NCBI RefSeq assembly: GCF_004353895.1
Contig: NZ_SMOG01000001.1
Coordinates: 124,001-188,000, forward strand
Direction of reading: 5' to 3'
From: Candidatus Syntrophosphaera thermopropionivorans
Lineage (GTDB): Bacteria; Cloacimonadota; Cloacimonadia; Cloacimonadales; Cloacimonadaceae
Length of the DNA stretch: 64,000 nt
Position 1 is the first letter of the stretch. Each line of letters begins with the position of its first letter. A model generated the notes under the pieces. The model made no database searches. It was not told where the DNA came from and was given only the letters and a program-made list of their open reading frames with translations. Shown in pieces: positions 42,694 through 52,878 of this stretch. The translations under genes were made by a program, and so were the position numbers.

Positions 42694-43834
42694 TGATATC
42701 CTTTAAGCCAGTTCCTGTAATGAGCAGAACAATCTTATCTTCCGGTTTAATCCATTTTTGGGTTAAAGCCTTTTTCAATCCTGAGAAAACTGCTGCAGAG
42801 GAAGGTTCAGCAAAGATTCCCGTCATTTGTGCCAGATATTTTTGGTCAGAGAGTATTTCCTCATCGGAAACACGAACTGATTTTCCTTGAGTTTGATATA
42901 GAGCATTAACTGCCCAGTGTGCATTAGCTGGAGTTTTAACTGAGATAGAATCAGCTATAGTGTAAGGATGATTGGCATTATGATAGGAGCCTGTTTCCCA
43001 GTAAGAAGTAATAGCATCAGAACTTTCTGCTTGAACGGAAAGAAGTTTAGGTAATTTCTCTATTATACCAGCAGATTTTAAATCTTTAAAAGCTTTATAG
43101 ATACCTCCCAGAATAACACCATCACCAACCGGTATAATAATCCAATCTGGAACATCGTTTAATTGAAGAAATATCTCAATTCCAGCAGATTTTTTCCCCT
43201 CTATAGTTAAAGGATTGAAAGCGGTATTCCTATTTAAACAATCATTATTAGCAGAATAAGCCAGCGCAGAATTGAAGGCATCATCATAGGTGCCAGATAC
43301 AGTATAGAGTTTTGCTTTATGCACTTTAATCTGAATGAGCTTTGCCTCAGGAATACTTTTGGGGACAAATATTATAGCTTCTTTTCCTGCAGCTGCACAG
43401 ATAGAGGCAAGTGAGGAAGCTGCATTTCCTGTGGAAGCACAAACAATTTTATCTATTCCCAATCTAATAGCATCTGCGACTACTAATTGAGAAGCACGGT
43501 CTTTTAAAGAACCACTGGGATTCAGAGCATCGTTTTTGATAAATAAATTAGGTAGATTTAAGTTTTTGTTAAGTCTTTCAGGTCTAAAAAGGGGTGTGTT
43601 ACCAACCGGAAGGGAGGGATAGAATTTTTCTTCAAGAACACTGAACAATCCAGGATAAGGTTGTTTATCCCATTCTTGTTTAATCGCTGGATAATCAAAG
43701 AGGGCTTCTAAAACTCCGATTAGAGGTTCACCACCTATCCACTTTTTGCTACATTGAGGGCAAAGATAGTGAACTTCGTCCAATTCATATTCATTACCAC
43801 AATTGGTACAGCGCCAGTTCTGAAAGAAACTCAT
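42677..43834 (-). CDS. Threonine-synthase-like PLP enzyme with N-terminal zinc ribbon
   Basis: 385 residues. A four-cysteine zinc ribbon (Cys9, Cys12, Cys25, Cys28) precedes a fold-type II PLP domain with Lys111 in NPSGSLKDRAS and the STGNAASSLA phosphate loop. Overall it looks like ThrC of the archaeal/bacterial short type. Because it lies between ygeY and the amidohydrolase, and threonine-synthase partner genes are absent, I think it is an amino-acid lyase or synthase of the catabolic route and not housekeeping ThrC, but that is inference. It overlaps ygeY by four bases. Confidence 0.78.
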   Translation of the reverse strand: MSFFQNWRCTNCGNEYELDEVHYLCPQCSKKWIGGEPLIGVLEALFDYPAIKQEWDKQPYPGLFSVLEEKFYPSLPVGNTPLFRPERLNKNLNLPNLFIKNDALNPSGSLKDRASQLVVADAIRLGIDKIVCASTGNAASSLASICAAAGKEAIIFVPKSIPEAKLIQIKVHKAKLYTVSGTYDDAFNSALAYSANNDCLNRNTAFNPLTIEGKKSAGIEIFLQLNDVPDWIIIPVGDGVILGGIYKAFKDLKSAGIIEKLPKLLSVQAESSDAITSYWETGSYHNANHPYTIADSISVKTPANAHWAVNALYQTQGKSVRVSDEEILSDQKYLAQMTGIFAEPSSAAVFSGLKKALTQKWIKPEDKIVLLITGTGLKDINAVRL

Positions 43835-45024
43835 TGATTTAAAGCATAGATTAACGCAGCATAAAAAGCTGCGGCTTCGGTTAGATGGATTACAGGCGTC
43901 GCTTCATTAGGGGCATGAGCATAAACTTCATTGCCAGGACCCAGACCAATACAGGGTATATGATGCATTCCTGCAATAGCAACGCCATTGGTAGAAAAGG
44001 TCCATTTATCAATTACAGGTTTTCGTCCTAAAGTCTGGCTATAAGCTCTTTCAGCAATTTTAAGATAGGGGGAATCCGCAGGAGTGACCCAGGTGGGATA
44101 ATATTTTTCAGTGGGATAGACCAATCCAGTATATGAAGGTTCATTATAGGTTAAAACCTGAATCCGGGCATCTGATTCTCCAGCTAAATGACAGGCTTCT
44201 TTAACTTCTTCCACTGCTATTTCTTTGTTTTCACCCTGAGTTAGTCTGCGGTCTAAATGCAGATATGCACTATCGGGAATAGCACATTGTGAAGGTCCAC
44301 TAAAATGCACTTCTGTGGCTGCAATAGTGCCCTTTCCCAGAAAGTCATCATAGCGTAAATGTTCATTAAGCTTCTCTATTTCAAGAGCAATACGACTAAT
44401 TTTATAAATAGCATTAACGCCTCTTTCTGGAGCTGAAGCATGACAGGAACGACCTTGGACAAAAACCTGCATTTCCATCCTGCCACGATGTCCACGATAG
44501 ATATTCATATTAGTAGGTTCCGTGAGGACTACCAATTCAGGCACTATTTTATCTTCTCTTATGATATACTGCCAGCAAAGTCCATCGCAATCTTCTTCCA
44601 TAACTGTGCCCGTAAAATAAATACTAAACTTTGAATTTAGATTTAACTCTTTTATAATACGAGCAGCAGTAAGCATTGAAGCCATTCCACCTTCCTGGTC
44701 AACAGCTCCTCTTCCCCAAATCATCCCTTCTTTTACCTGAGGTTCAAAAGGGTTAAAATCCCATAAGGAAAGGTCTCCAGGATAGACAGTATCTATATGA
44801 GCATCAAAGGCAATTATATTTTTTCCACTACCTATTTTTCCTATGACATTTCCCAGAGGGTCTATAAAAGCTTCATCAAATCCAGCTTTCTTCATTTCTT
44901 GCAGGATATATTCAGCCAATTCCTTTTCCTTAGTGGAAAAAGCTGGTATGCGTATCATATCTGTTAGATAACGAATGCTTTCAGCTTCATATTCTCTGGC
45001 TTTTTCTAAAATCTCGTGATACAT
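43831..45024 (-). CDS. ygeY: YgeY-like M20-family hydrolase
   Basis: 397 residues. M20 metallopeptidase landmarks: FDAHIDTVYPGD (first zinc ligand), GRGAVDQEGGMAS (bridging Asp), VMEEDCDG (general-base Glu and ligand) and AHAPNEA near the C-terminus. YgeY is the hydrolase of the ygeW-ygeX-ygeY group, probably cleaving an amide of an acylated amino acid; family names link it to selenium metabolism only through gene context. It follows ssnA by nine bases and overlaps the PLP-enzyme gene. Confidence 0.87.
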   Translation of the reverse strand: MYHEILEKAREYEAESIRYLTDMIRIPAFSTKEKELAEYILQEMKKAGFDEAFIDPLGNVIGKIGSGKNIIAFDAHIDTVYPGDLSLWDFNPFEPQVKEGMIWGRGAVDQEGGMASMLTAARIIKELNLNSKFSIYFTGTVMEEDCDGLCWQYIIREDKIVPELVVLTEPTNMNIYRGHRGRMEMQVFVQGRSCHASAPERGVNAIYKISRIALEIEKLNEHLRYDDFLGKGTIAATEVHFSGPSQCAIPDSAYLHLDRRLTQGENKEIAVEEVKEACHLAGESDARIQVLTYNEPSYTGLVYPTEKYYPTWVTPADSPYLKIAERAYSQTLGRKPVIDKWTFSTNGVAIAGMHHIPCIGLGPGNEVYAHAPNEATPVIHLTEAAAFYAALIYALNQ

Positions 45025-45033
45025 TTATCTTCC

Positions 45034-46362
45034 TTAAAATCTTTCCCATAAAGCTTTAGCAAGTTCACGGCCTCTTTTCCGCACTTCATTTTCATCCACA
45101 GATAACAGCAATTGACCATTCCACATCAAAATCTCTCCCGCACAGATAGTTGTATTTACATTAGCTTGAGAGATGCCATTAACTATATGTCCAATCCAAT
45201 TCTCTTCATTTAGTGGAGTATGTGGTTCATAATCTATCAGAATAATATCGGCAGGAGCTCCTTCAGCTATGAAACCAAAATTATCTCCCCAATATTTTTG
45301 AGCTATTATAGGATTATTCAAAAGTAAGGTCTTAGTCATTTCTTCAAAACCTGCGGAAGGATTATTCTGTTTTATATGTTGTGCCCAGATTCCAACTCTC
45401 AGTTCTTCCAGCATATTAGTAGTCATAGCGTCTGTTCCTAAACCCACAGTGATACCTAATTCATTCATTTTGCATATATCTGCTATTCCGACGGCATTAT
45501 TAAGATTGGATTGAGGATTGGTAATAATTGCTGCGCCTGCTTCTTCTATCAACATCATTTCTCTGGCATTTAGATGAACGCCATGTGCCAGAAGACTATG
45601 GCAATTCAGGAGGTCAAAATCACAGAGTCTTTCAATCACTCTTTGTCCATAGTGCTGAATATTAAAGAGTTCATCATATTCGCCTTCAGCTATATGAATG
45701 TGAATACCACAGTTGAGTTTATCCACCCAATCTGCTATATCTTTCAGAGAATCATCAGAGAGAGTAAAAGCTGCATGCATTCCAAAAAGTCCTTTAAGCC
45801 TGGGATTTTGTTCCTGAGAGACTTGTTGCAACCAGGTCACATTTTCCAGAATACCTTCTTCGCACTTATCAATACCATCTCTATCGGAAACTTCATAGCA
45901 AAGAGATGCACGAATTCCACTTTCCTGGATGGCTTTAGCAATTTGAGATAAAGAACCTTTTATAAAACCAGGGCTGGAATGATGGTCAAAAATAGTAGTG
46001 CAGCCATTTCTAATGGCATTCATTGCAGAAATTAACGCACTGATATAGATATCTTCTGCAGTCAGTTGTTTATCTAAACGCCACCACAGGTTTTCCAGCA
46101 CTCCCAGAAAATCTTTAGCTGGAGATGCTTTGGTTAAACCAGTTACTAAAGTGCTATAAAAATGATGATGGGCATTAATTAATCCTGGCATAACAATTTT
46201 TCCCCGGGCATCCAGCTTTTCATAAGGCAAAGATTCTATCTCTGTATCTTTCAGAATTTGGCTAATTTTACCATCTTCTACCAGTAAGGAATAACCTTCT
46301 AGTAAGGGGAGTTCAGGATTAAAGGTCAAAATTATTCCGCCATAAATTAGATAGGGTTGCAT
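45034..46362 (-). CDS. ssnA: SsnA-type aminohydrolase
   Basis: 442 residues, cytosine-deaminase/atrazine-chlorohydrolase branch of the amidohydrolase superfamily. GLINAHHHFYSTLVTGL at about residue 60, DHHSSPGFIKGS, HIHIAEGE, AHGVHL and GTDAMTTN carry the metal and catalytic residues. SsnA is a constant member of the purine-type loci and is assigned to deamination or hydrolysis of a purine-derived intermediate. It is the first gene of the ten-gene operon, with a promoter candidate 32-60 bases upstream. Confidence 0.88.
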   Translation of the reverse strand: MQPYLIYGGIILTFNPELPLLEGYSLLVEDGKISQILKDTEIESLPYEKLDARGKIVMPGLINAHHHFYSTLVTGLTKASPAKDFLGVLENLWWRLDKQLTAEDIYISALISAMNAIRNGCTTIFDHHSSPGFIKGSLSQIAKAIQESGIRASLCYEVSDRDGIDKCEEGILENVTWLQQVSQEQNPRLKGLFGMHAAFTLSDDSLKDIADWVDKLNCGIHIHIAEGEYDELFNIQHYGQRVIERLCDFDLLNCHSLLAHGVHLNAREMMLIEEAGAAIITNPQSNLNNAVGIADICKMNELGITVGLGTDAMTTNMLEELRVGIWAQHIKQNNPSAGFEEMTKTLLLNNPIIAQKYWGDNFGFIAEGAPADIILIDYEPHTPLNEENWIGHIVNGISQANVNTTICAGEILMWNGQLLLSVDENEVRKRGRELAKALWERF

Positions 46363-46393
46363 TTTTTTAGTCCCTTGATTTTATTTTTATTTA

Positions 46394-46422
46394 ATAAAAA
46401 AATATCTTCTATTTTCTGTCAA
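46394..46422 (-). promoter_or_regulatory. Possible promoter of the ssnA operon
   Basis: Minus-strand TTGACA (46417-46422), 17 bases, then TTTTAT (46394-46399), 4 of 6 matches to TATAAT. It is well placed ahead of ssnA at 46362. Confidence 0.35.
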
Positions 46423-46530
46423 TCAGAAAAGCATCATATTCCCACCGTAATAATTGAATATAATGCACTATGGATAAAGAAGCTGCTATATCCTTATATA
46501 AAATTTAGGAGATTTTAATATCAGATTATC

Positions 46531-47202
46531 TTAGTTTTTGTGTTTTTGAATTTGAGCGTTATATTCTCTCAGGTACTTAGGTTCCAGATTGGCAATATAA
46601 TCCAGATTGTAAATTTCTGGTTGAGGAAAGATTTCTTTTAGCAAAAACAATCCAGCTGCACTAATAGGTAAATACGGAACTGAGATAAAAGGTACATTTT
46701 TTTCCTGGGAAAGCAGCTCTAAGGAGTTTATTCCTCTTTCCATAAGATAACAATCTCTAAGTTCCCAGGATAGTATATGTTCCAGAGTGCATACCTGTGG
46801 AGGGTATATTTCTTCCAGATTTTCATTGTAAAGGGCAGCATATACCTCTTGCATTTTAGCATCAAGTAACACCAGAATATCCTTTCCACAATGATATCGC
46901 TGAAGAGCATAGAGCTGGAGACTGCTATAGGTCAAAATTGGTATTTTTAAAGCATAGGCTATACCTTTAGCCGTAGCAAGCCCAATTCTTAGTCCTGTAA
47001 AGGAGCCGGGTCCGCTGGTGACTAAAACCGTCTTGATATCAGCTGGTTTGTAGCCACAAAATTTCATAGCTGTGTCAATCTGAGGCATTAAAGTCTCGCT
47101 ATGAGTAATTCGGATATCAAAACAGGCAGACCAGATGGTTTTTCCCTTATCCCATAAAGCGATGGAACCAGAAGATTGAGAAGTATCAAGAGCTAATTTC
47201 AA
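46531..47202 (-). CDS. tsaB: tRNA threonylcarbamoyladenosine modification protein TsaB
   Basis: 223 residues, ASKHA fold. LALDTSQSSGSIAL at the start, SGPGSFTGLRIGLATAKGIAYA (family signature) and LLDAKMQEVYAALY are diagnostic. TsaB pairs with TsaD to make t6A37 in tRNA. It is the last gene after the oxygen-defence genes, four bases from the ferritin-like gene. Confidence 0.95.
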   Translation of the reverse strand: MKLALDTSQSSGSIALWDKGKTIWSACFDIRITHSETLMPQIDTAMKFCGYKPADIKTVLVTSGPGSFTGLRIGLATAKGIAYALKIPILTYSSLQLYALQRYHCGKDILVLLDAKMQEVYAALYNENLEEIYPPQVCTLEHILSWELRDCYLMERGINSLELLSQEKNVPFISVPYLPISAAGLFLLKEIFPQPEIYNLDYIANLEPKYLREYNAQIQKHKN

Positions 47203-47206
47203 AACG

Positions 47207-47653
47207 CTAATTACCCTGCTTTAACCACTCATCGTATAAAGTTTCAAACCATAGTTTGTGTTTTGCCTCTTCAGAAGCAAGTTTACGGAAGAGGTTACCT
47301 ATTTGTTCATCAGCGAATCTAACACTGAGTTCAGAGTAAAGACGCAATGAAATTTCTTCGCGTTTCATAGCCATAACCAGCAAATTTGGATAGTTGAGGT
47401 CAAGCTTTTCTATATCGTCAGTTAGATATTCAGATATATGTAGGTTGGGCACTTTATCAATATTAAAATCGTTAGTATAGCGAATGTTTTGAAGAGTAGA
47501 TTTATGAGCTTTTTCCATTGCTTCCAATTCTTTTAGCATTTCTATCTGACCCTGAAATTTAGTTTCTTTCTGAAGGTCTTGATAAAACTTAATAGATTCC
47601 TCTTCACGAGCGATAGCAAAATCAATTATTTCTTGAAATTCTTGAGCAGTCAT
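47207..47653 (-). CDS. Ferritin-like diiron protein (rubrerythrin-type, no rubredoxin domain)
   Basis: 148 residues in a four-helix bundle. ExxH-type ligands are seen in REEESIKFYQDL, ELEAMEKAHKSTL, MKREEISLRLYSEL and LASEEAKHKLWF, matching a rubrerythrin/ferritin-like domain. The absence of a C-terminal rubredoxin domain and its position next to a free rubredoxin gene suggest that the rubredoxin is its electron donor. Probably reduces peroxide. Confidence 0.85.
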   Translation of the reverse strand: MTAQEFQEIIDFAIAREEESIKFYQDLQKETKFQGQIEMLKELEAMEKAHKSTLQNIRYTNDFNIDKVPNLHISEYLTDDIEKLDLNYPNLLVMAMKREEISLRLYSELSVRFADEQIGNLFRKLASEEAKHKLWFETLYDEWLKQGN

Positions 47654-47668
47654 TTTTTTCCTTATATA

Positions 47669-47695
47669 GGAAAGCCTGCATCAAGCAGGCTTTCC
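47669..47695 (-). terminator. Strong hairpin between rubredoxin and ferritin-like genes
   Basis: Perfect 11-base-pair inverted repeat (GGAAAGCCTGC, five-base loop, GCAGGCTTTCC). On the minus strand it lies after the rubredoxin stop and ends 15 bases before the ferritin-like start. It is not followed by a clean T run (TATATAAGG), so it may attenuate transcription or protect mRNA ends more than terminate. Confidence 0.6.
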
Positions 47696-47711
47696 TCTTG
47701 GTTAGTGTTTA

Positions 47712-47852
47712 TTAGTCTATCGGTTCAAACATATCTTTGCCGACTCCACATTCCGGGCAAGTCCAGTCATCTGGAAGTTGCTCAAATGGAATATCATCAT
47801 TTTCGGCAGGATCATAGATATAACCGCAGGCTATGCATTGATATTTTTGCAT
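47712..47852 (-). CDS. Rubredoxin
   Basis: A 46-residue protein too short for standard ORF lists. It has Cys6-x2-Cys9-Gly-Tyr and Cys32-Pro-x-Cys35-Gly, the two knuckles that hold a single iron, with typical aromatic and acidic spacing between. GGAGG lies five bases before the ATG. It is a one-electron carrier serving the rubrerythrin, ferritin-like protein or superoxide reductase around it. It lies 11 bases after the rubrerythrin stop. Confidence 0.95.
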   Translation of the reverse strand: MQKYQCIACGYIYDPAENDDIPFEQLPDDWTCPECGVGKDMFEPID

Positions 47853-47863
47853 AGTATCCTCCC

Positions 47864-48454
47864 TCAGTAATTTTCACAAAGGACTTCAAAATAGGATTGT
47901 GGATGCTGACAACAGGGACAAGTTACTGGAGCTTCTGTGCCTTCATGTATATAGCCACAGTTGTTGCATTTCCAGTAGACCTTCTCGTTTCTTTTGAACA
48001 CCATTTGGTTTTTCACATTCTCATATAATTTACGATAGCGTTTCTCATGCTGTTGTTCCACTTTCATCACCTGGCGCCAGGTATTAGCTATATCAGTATA
48101 ACCTTCTTCTTCAGCGATATCAGCAAATAGAGGATAGAGCTCACTCCATTCTTCCTTTTCTCCATTTGCCGCATAGAGAAGATTTTTAAGAGTGCTATCG
48201 GGAGACCAACCTATAGGATAAGATGCCATAATATTTCTGGCTTCTCCTTCCAATCCATTAGCTATTAGATGTTTGATAAAGAGTTTGGCATGTTCTTTCT
48301 CATTATCTGCAGTTTCATTGAAGATATTTCTAATCTGAATAAATCCTTCCTTTTCTGCAACCCGTGCTGCATATTGATAACGCAAACGAGCTTGTGCTTC
48401 TCCAGCAAATGATTTCATTAGATTATCAGCTGTACGACTATCTTTAAATGCCAT
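47864..48454 (-). CDS. Rubrerythrin
   Basis: 196 residues. An N-terminal diiron four-helix domain ([41 protein letters not shown]) is followed by a C-terminal rubredoxin domain with [12 protein letters not shown] and [11 protein letters not shown]. It reduces hydrogen peroxide in anaerobes using rubredoxin-derived electrons. AAGGAGG precedes the ATG; it follows superoxide reductase by 28 bases. Confidence 0.95.
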   Translation of the reverse strand: MAFKDSRTADNLMKSFAGEAQARLRYQYAARVAEKEGFIQIRNIFNETADNEKEHAKLFIKHLIANGLEGEARNIMASYPIGWSPDSTLKNLLYAANGEKEEWSELYPLFADIAEEEGYTDIANTWRQVMKVEQQHEKRYRKLYENVKNQMVFKRNEKVYWKCNNCGYIHEGTEAPVTCPCCQHPQSYFEVLCENY

Positions 48455-48482
48455 TTTTATTCCTCCTTCTATTTTTTAATGA

Positions 48483-48860
48483 TTAAGCTTTCCATAATCC
48501 GTGGATATTACAGTATTCACGAACACCTATAACCTTTTCAGCTTTCACACAAAAGGTTGCTTCAGGAGCATCTCCTGGTTTGAGTTCACGACGTAAGACC
48601 TTCTTTTCGGTAAGAACTTCAATCATTGTGATATAATGTTTCTCTTCCATAGGATGAGGTACTGAACCTACGGTTACTTTTACCTTATCACCCAAATCAA
48701 TCAAGACGGGAACATGCTTTTCCGTTGCAGCATCTACAGTATTACCTACCAGTAATTCCATTGGTTTACCACAGCAGACTAATTCTCCTCCTCCAACATA
48801 GGTAACTTCTACAACATTGCCACAAACAGTGCAATGATAAAGCTGACGTAATTCAATCAT
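48483..48860 (-). CDS. Desulfoferrodoxin (superoxide reductase, two-iron type)
   Basis: 125 residues. N-terminal desulforedoxin domain with Cys10, Cys13, Cys29 and Cys30, then the SOR domain with Fe(His)4Cys ligands His49 (EKHVP), His69, His75, Cys117 and His120 (CNIHG), plus the active-site Glu47-Lys48. It reduces superoxide to peroxide without making oxygen. First gene of the operon with rubrerythrin and rubredoxin, so peroxide is consumed next door. Confidence 0.95.
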   Translation of the reverse strand: MIELRQLYHCTVCGNVVEVTYVGGGELVCCGKPMELLVGNTVDAATEKHVPVLIDLGDKVKVTVGSVPHPMEEKHYITMIEVLTEKKVLRRELKPGDAPEATFCVKAEKVIGVREYCNIHGLWKA

Positions 48861-49167
48861 TTTTCAACTCCTTATCAATATATTTATTTTCTTATGCGAT
48901 TCTTTTGCTTTTTTTGTCAATATAAATTTCACTTTATGACACATATTTAATTTTATTGTATTCCTGAAGTTACAAAATCCACTTTTCAGGATTTACATAA
49001 AATAACACTGACTATAATTATAATAATTCTATCTGCCGAAAAAGAAACTCTTTTTTAAAAGATTTTTGTTTAGATTAGAAATTCAGTGTCAAAAATATTT
49101 TCCTTGCCAAAAAATCGATTATTCTTTTAGTAGGAAAAGATAAGCTAATTGTAATGAGGATTCTAAA
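48861..49167. other. Divergent intergenic region between superoxide reductase and lipoprotein genes
   Basis: 307 bases with no gene. It holds the dfx promoter candidate, a weak hairpin at about 48975-48994 (AAATCC / GGATTT) and an AT-rich 15-base dyad at 49012-49026. The plus-strand lipoprotein gene has TTGCCA about 60 bases upstream but no good -10. Confidence 0.6.
48891..48920 (-). promoter_or_regulatory. Likely promoter of the oxygen-defence operon
   Basis: Minus-strand TTGACA (48915-48920) and CATAAG (48891-48896) are 18 bases apart, about 31-60 bases before the start of the superoxide reductase gene. Confidence 0.4.
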
Positions 49168-50001
49168 TTGAAGAAAAAAATGTTACCTCTCTTAATCATA
49201 ATGTTATTCCTGTTAGTTGGCTGTGTGGAGTACAATGAAGAAATGTGGCTAAATCCTGATGGTTCAGGAAAAGTCTCTTTGCGTTTAGTCCATCGTTCCA
49301 ACTATGCCAATACACAGGAGATAATGAGAAAATCTGAATTACCGGGAATTCATCTTATTAGTTCCCAGGTGCAGAAAAATGGACCTTTTATGGTCTATAA
49401 GGTAACTTTCAAGTTTGATAATATAGAATCCTTCAATAGAATAAGCGAAGAACCTACTCCTGTAGATTTTTTGGGACAGATATCTGTAAATAAAAATAGT
49501 GAAGGACATCTCGTCTATAAACGTAGAATTTCTTTAGGTGGTTCTGAAATACTGGAACCTGGAACGGAAAGTGATTCTATTGATATCAATTTACTTTCTG
49601 ACCCTGATGATATTCTGGCAAGCATCTATAAAAAGCAACAGAAAGATTATCCTAAATGGAATTATACAATTCATCTACCCTGGAAAATAATCTCTGCCAG
49701 TACTACTGCTGATAAAATAGATTATAAGAATAAAACGGTTAGCTGGGAATTTGACACGGAACAAATGTGGAATAAGTCAGAATTAATGACCGTGGAAATG
49801 AAAAAAGGAATAAGTTGGATAGTTTGGGTCATAATTGCACTGGCAGTTCTGCTTTTGGCGTTCTTTATTAACTGGTTAATTAAGATAAGACATCGCTCTC
49901 ATCTTCAGGAAGCCATTGAACATAATCAACGACCAGAAAATCAGCAATCTCCGCCTACTATGAATCTTGAGGAAAGTGGAGAAGAAAAGGATTTAGAATA
50001 A
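49168..50001 (+). CDS. Membrane-anchored lipoprotein, unknown function
   Basis: 277 residues. The N-terminus (KKKMLPLLIIMLFLLVGC) is a lipoprotein signal with the lipobox LVGC, so Cys18 is probably lipidated. The middle is beta-rich with no family I can name. A single membrane helix follows (about residues 216-235, IVWVIIALAVLLLAFF), then a short charged cytoplasmic tail. I use TTG at 49168 because GAGGA lies seven bases upstream; the next ATG at 49180 lacks a ribosome site. Monocistronic, with the two divergent neighbours unrelated. Confidence 0.72.
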   Translation: MKKKMLPLLIIMLFLLVGCVEYNEEMWLNPDGSGKVSLRLVHRSNYANTQEIMRKSELPGIHLISSQVQKNGPFMVYKVTFKFDNIESFNRISEEPTPVDFLGQISVNKNSEGHLVYKRRISLGGSEILEPGTESDSIDINLLSDPDDILASIYKKQQKDYPKWNYTIHLPWKIISASTTADKIDYKNKTVSWEFDTEQMWNKSELMTVEMKKGISWIVWVIIALAVLLLAFFINWLIKIRHRSHLQEAIEHNQRPENQQSPPTMNLEESGEEKDLE

Positions 50002-50003
50002 AA

Positions 50004-50771
50004 CTAAAATAATGCAGGTATCCAGAGGATTAGCACATAAATCCAGGTTAAAATACCCAGAATAATTGTCCCATAATGACCAAAAGTATGAGCAGATAAT
50101 TTCTTATTAAACCGCATATTGGCAATATTAATATAATTTTGTATGGGCATAATACAGCAAAGAGACAAAGTTAAGGCAACAAAAGAGACAAAAATACTAA
50201 CTAAGAAAGGGATGCGGGTCAGATAGTTAATAATTCCGCTGGCAAAGATAAATAAAGTTAGCAGGGCTAAAATCCAGATTATTCCATTAACAGTGAAATC
50301 TCGCTCTTCTTTTTGAACCCGTAATTCTTTATCATTGCTTATGTGCTGAAAGATTCTAATGACACCGAGTGGATTGATTAAATCCAGCCAGAAGGCTTTG
50401 GCACTACTATTTTTACGAAAGTAATGTAAGAAACGCCAGTTCATATACAGCCAGTAGAGTTCATACCAGCCAAAAGTGACAATACTTAAGGTTATTAAGC
50501 GAGTTGTGGGGATATGAAAGAATAGGGGAATAGATTCATCACTTTCGCCGGAAAGAGCAATTTCCTCAGCCCAATCGGATATCTGGATGTCAGATTCATA
50601 AAGGAAGTGCATTAATTCAGGGATATCACGTATTTTAATCCAGCGTGGAGAACGTGTGTCCATTACCAGGGAATCCAGGCTTAGCACATCCTTTAGAATG
50701 AGGTTTAATATCTGTTCACGATTTACGGGACCGAGAGTTTTCCCTTTGTCCGTATAAAAATAGCGAGCCAT
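50004..50771 (-). CDS. GYF_2-domain membrane protein
   Basis: 255 residues. An N-terminal GYF_2 domain (about residues 1-55, with YFYTDKGKTLGPVNREQIL and a PRWIKIRDIPEL end) joins a DUF4234-like region (IPTTRLITLSIVTFGWYELYWLYMNW) and four membrane helices. GYF_2 domains bind peptides or other proteins; the function here is unknown. It follows gap by about 48 bases with a terminator-like hairpin between, so it may be transcribed only by read-through from the fba-gap operon. Confidence 0.75.
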   Translation of the reverse strand: MARYFYTDKGKTLGPVNREQILNLILKDVLSLDSLVMDTRSPRWIKIRDIPELMHFLYESDIQISDWAEEIALSGESDESIPLFFHIPTTRLITLSIVTFGWYELYWLYMNWRFLHYFRKNSSAKAFWLDLINPLGVIRIFQHISNDKELRVQKEERDFTVNGIIWILALLTLFIFASGIINYLTRIPFLVSIFVSFVALTLSLCCIMPIQNYINIANMRFNKKLSAHTFGHYGTIILGILTWIYVLILWIPALF

Positions 50772-50781
50772 ATTTAGAGAA

Positions 50782-50808
50782 AGGGCGGCAGAAAAAACTT
50801 ACCGCCCT
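50782..50808 (-). terminator. Hairpin terminator or attenuator after gap
   Basis: GC-rich arms AGGGCGG and CCGCCCT (7 base pairs, loop 13 bases with a T run on the minus strand) between gap and the GYF gene. The flank is TTTCTC, not a long T tract. Confidence 0.5.
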
Positions 50809-50819
50809 CAATTATTGCT

Positions 50820-52816
<1,997 letters not shown>

Positions 52817-52878
52817 TTTAACCTCCTTTTTTATTTATGTTTTAAGTAATACTTTATTTTTAAATTTAATAGAGACTG

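Noticed and set aside
46363-46530. Purine riboswitch ahead of the ssnA operon
   Set aside because: The conserved purine-aptamer core and three-way junction could not be found, only a weak GGATA/TATCC stem.
49012-49026. PerR-box-like dyad (12 of 14 matches on the minus strand) near the superoxide reductase gene
   Set aside because: It is about 150 bases from the start codon and well upstream of the promoter candidate, and AT-rich DNA gives such matches by chance. No PerR gene is in the window.
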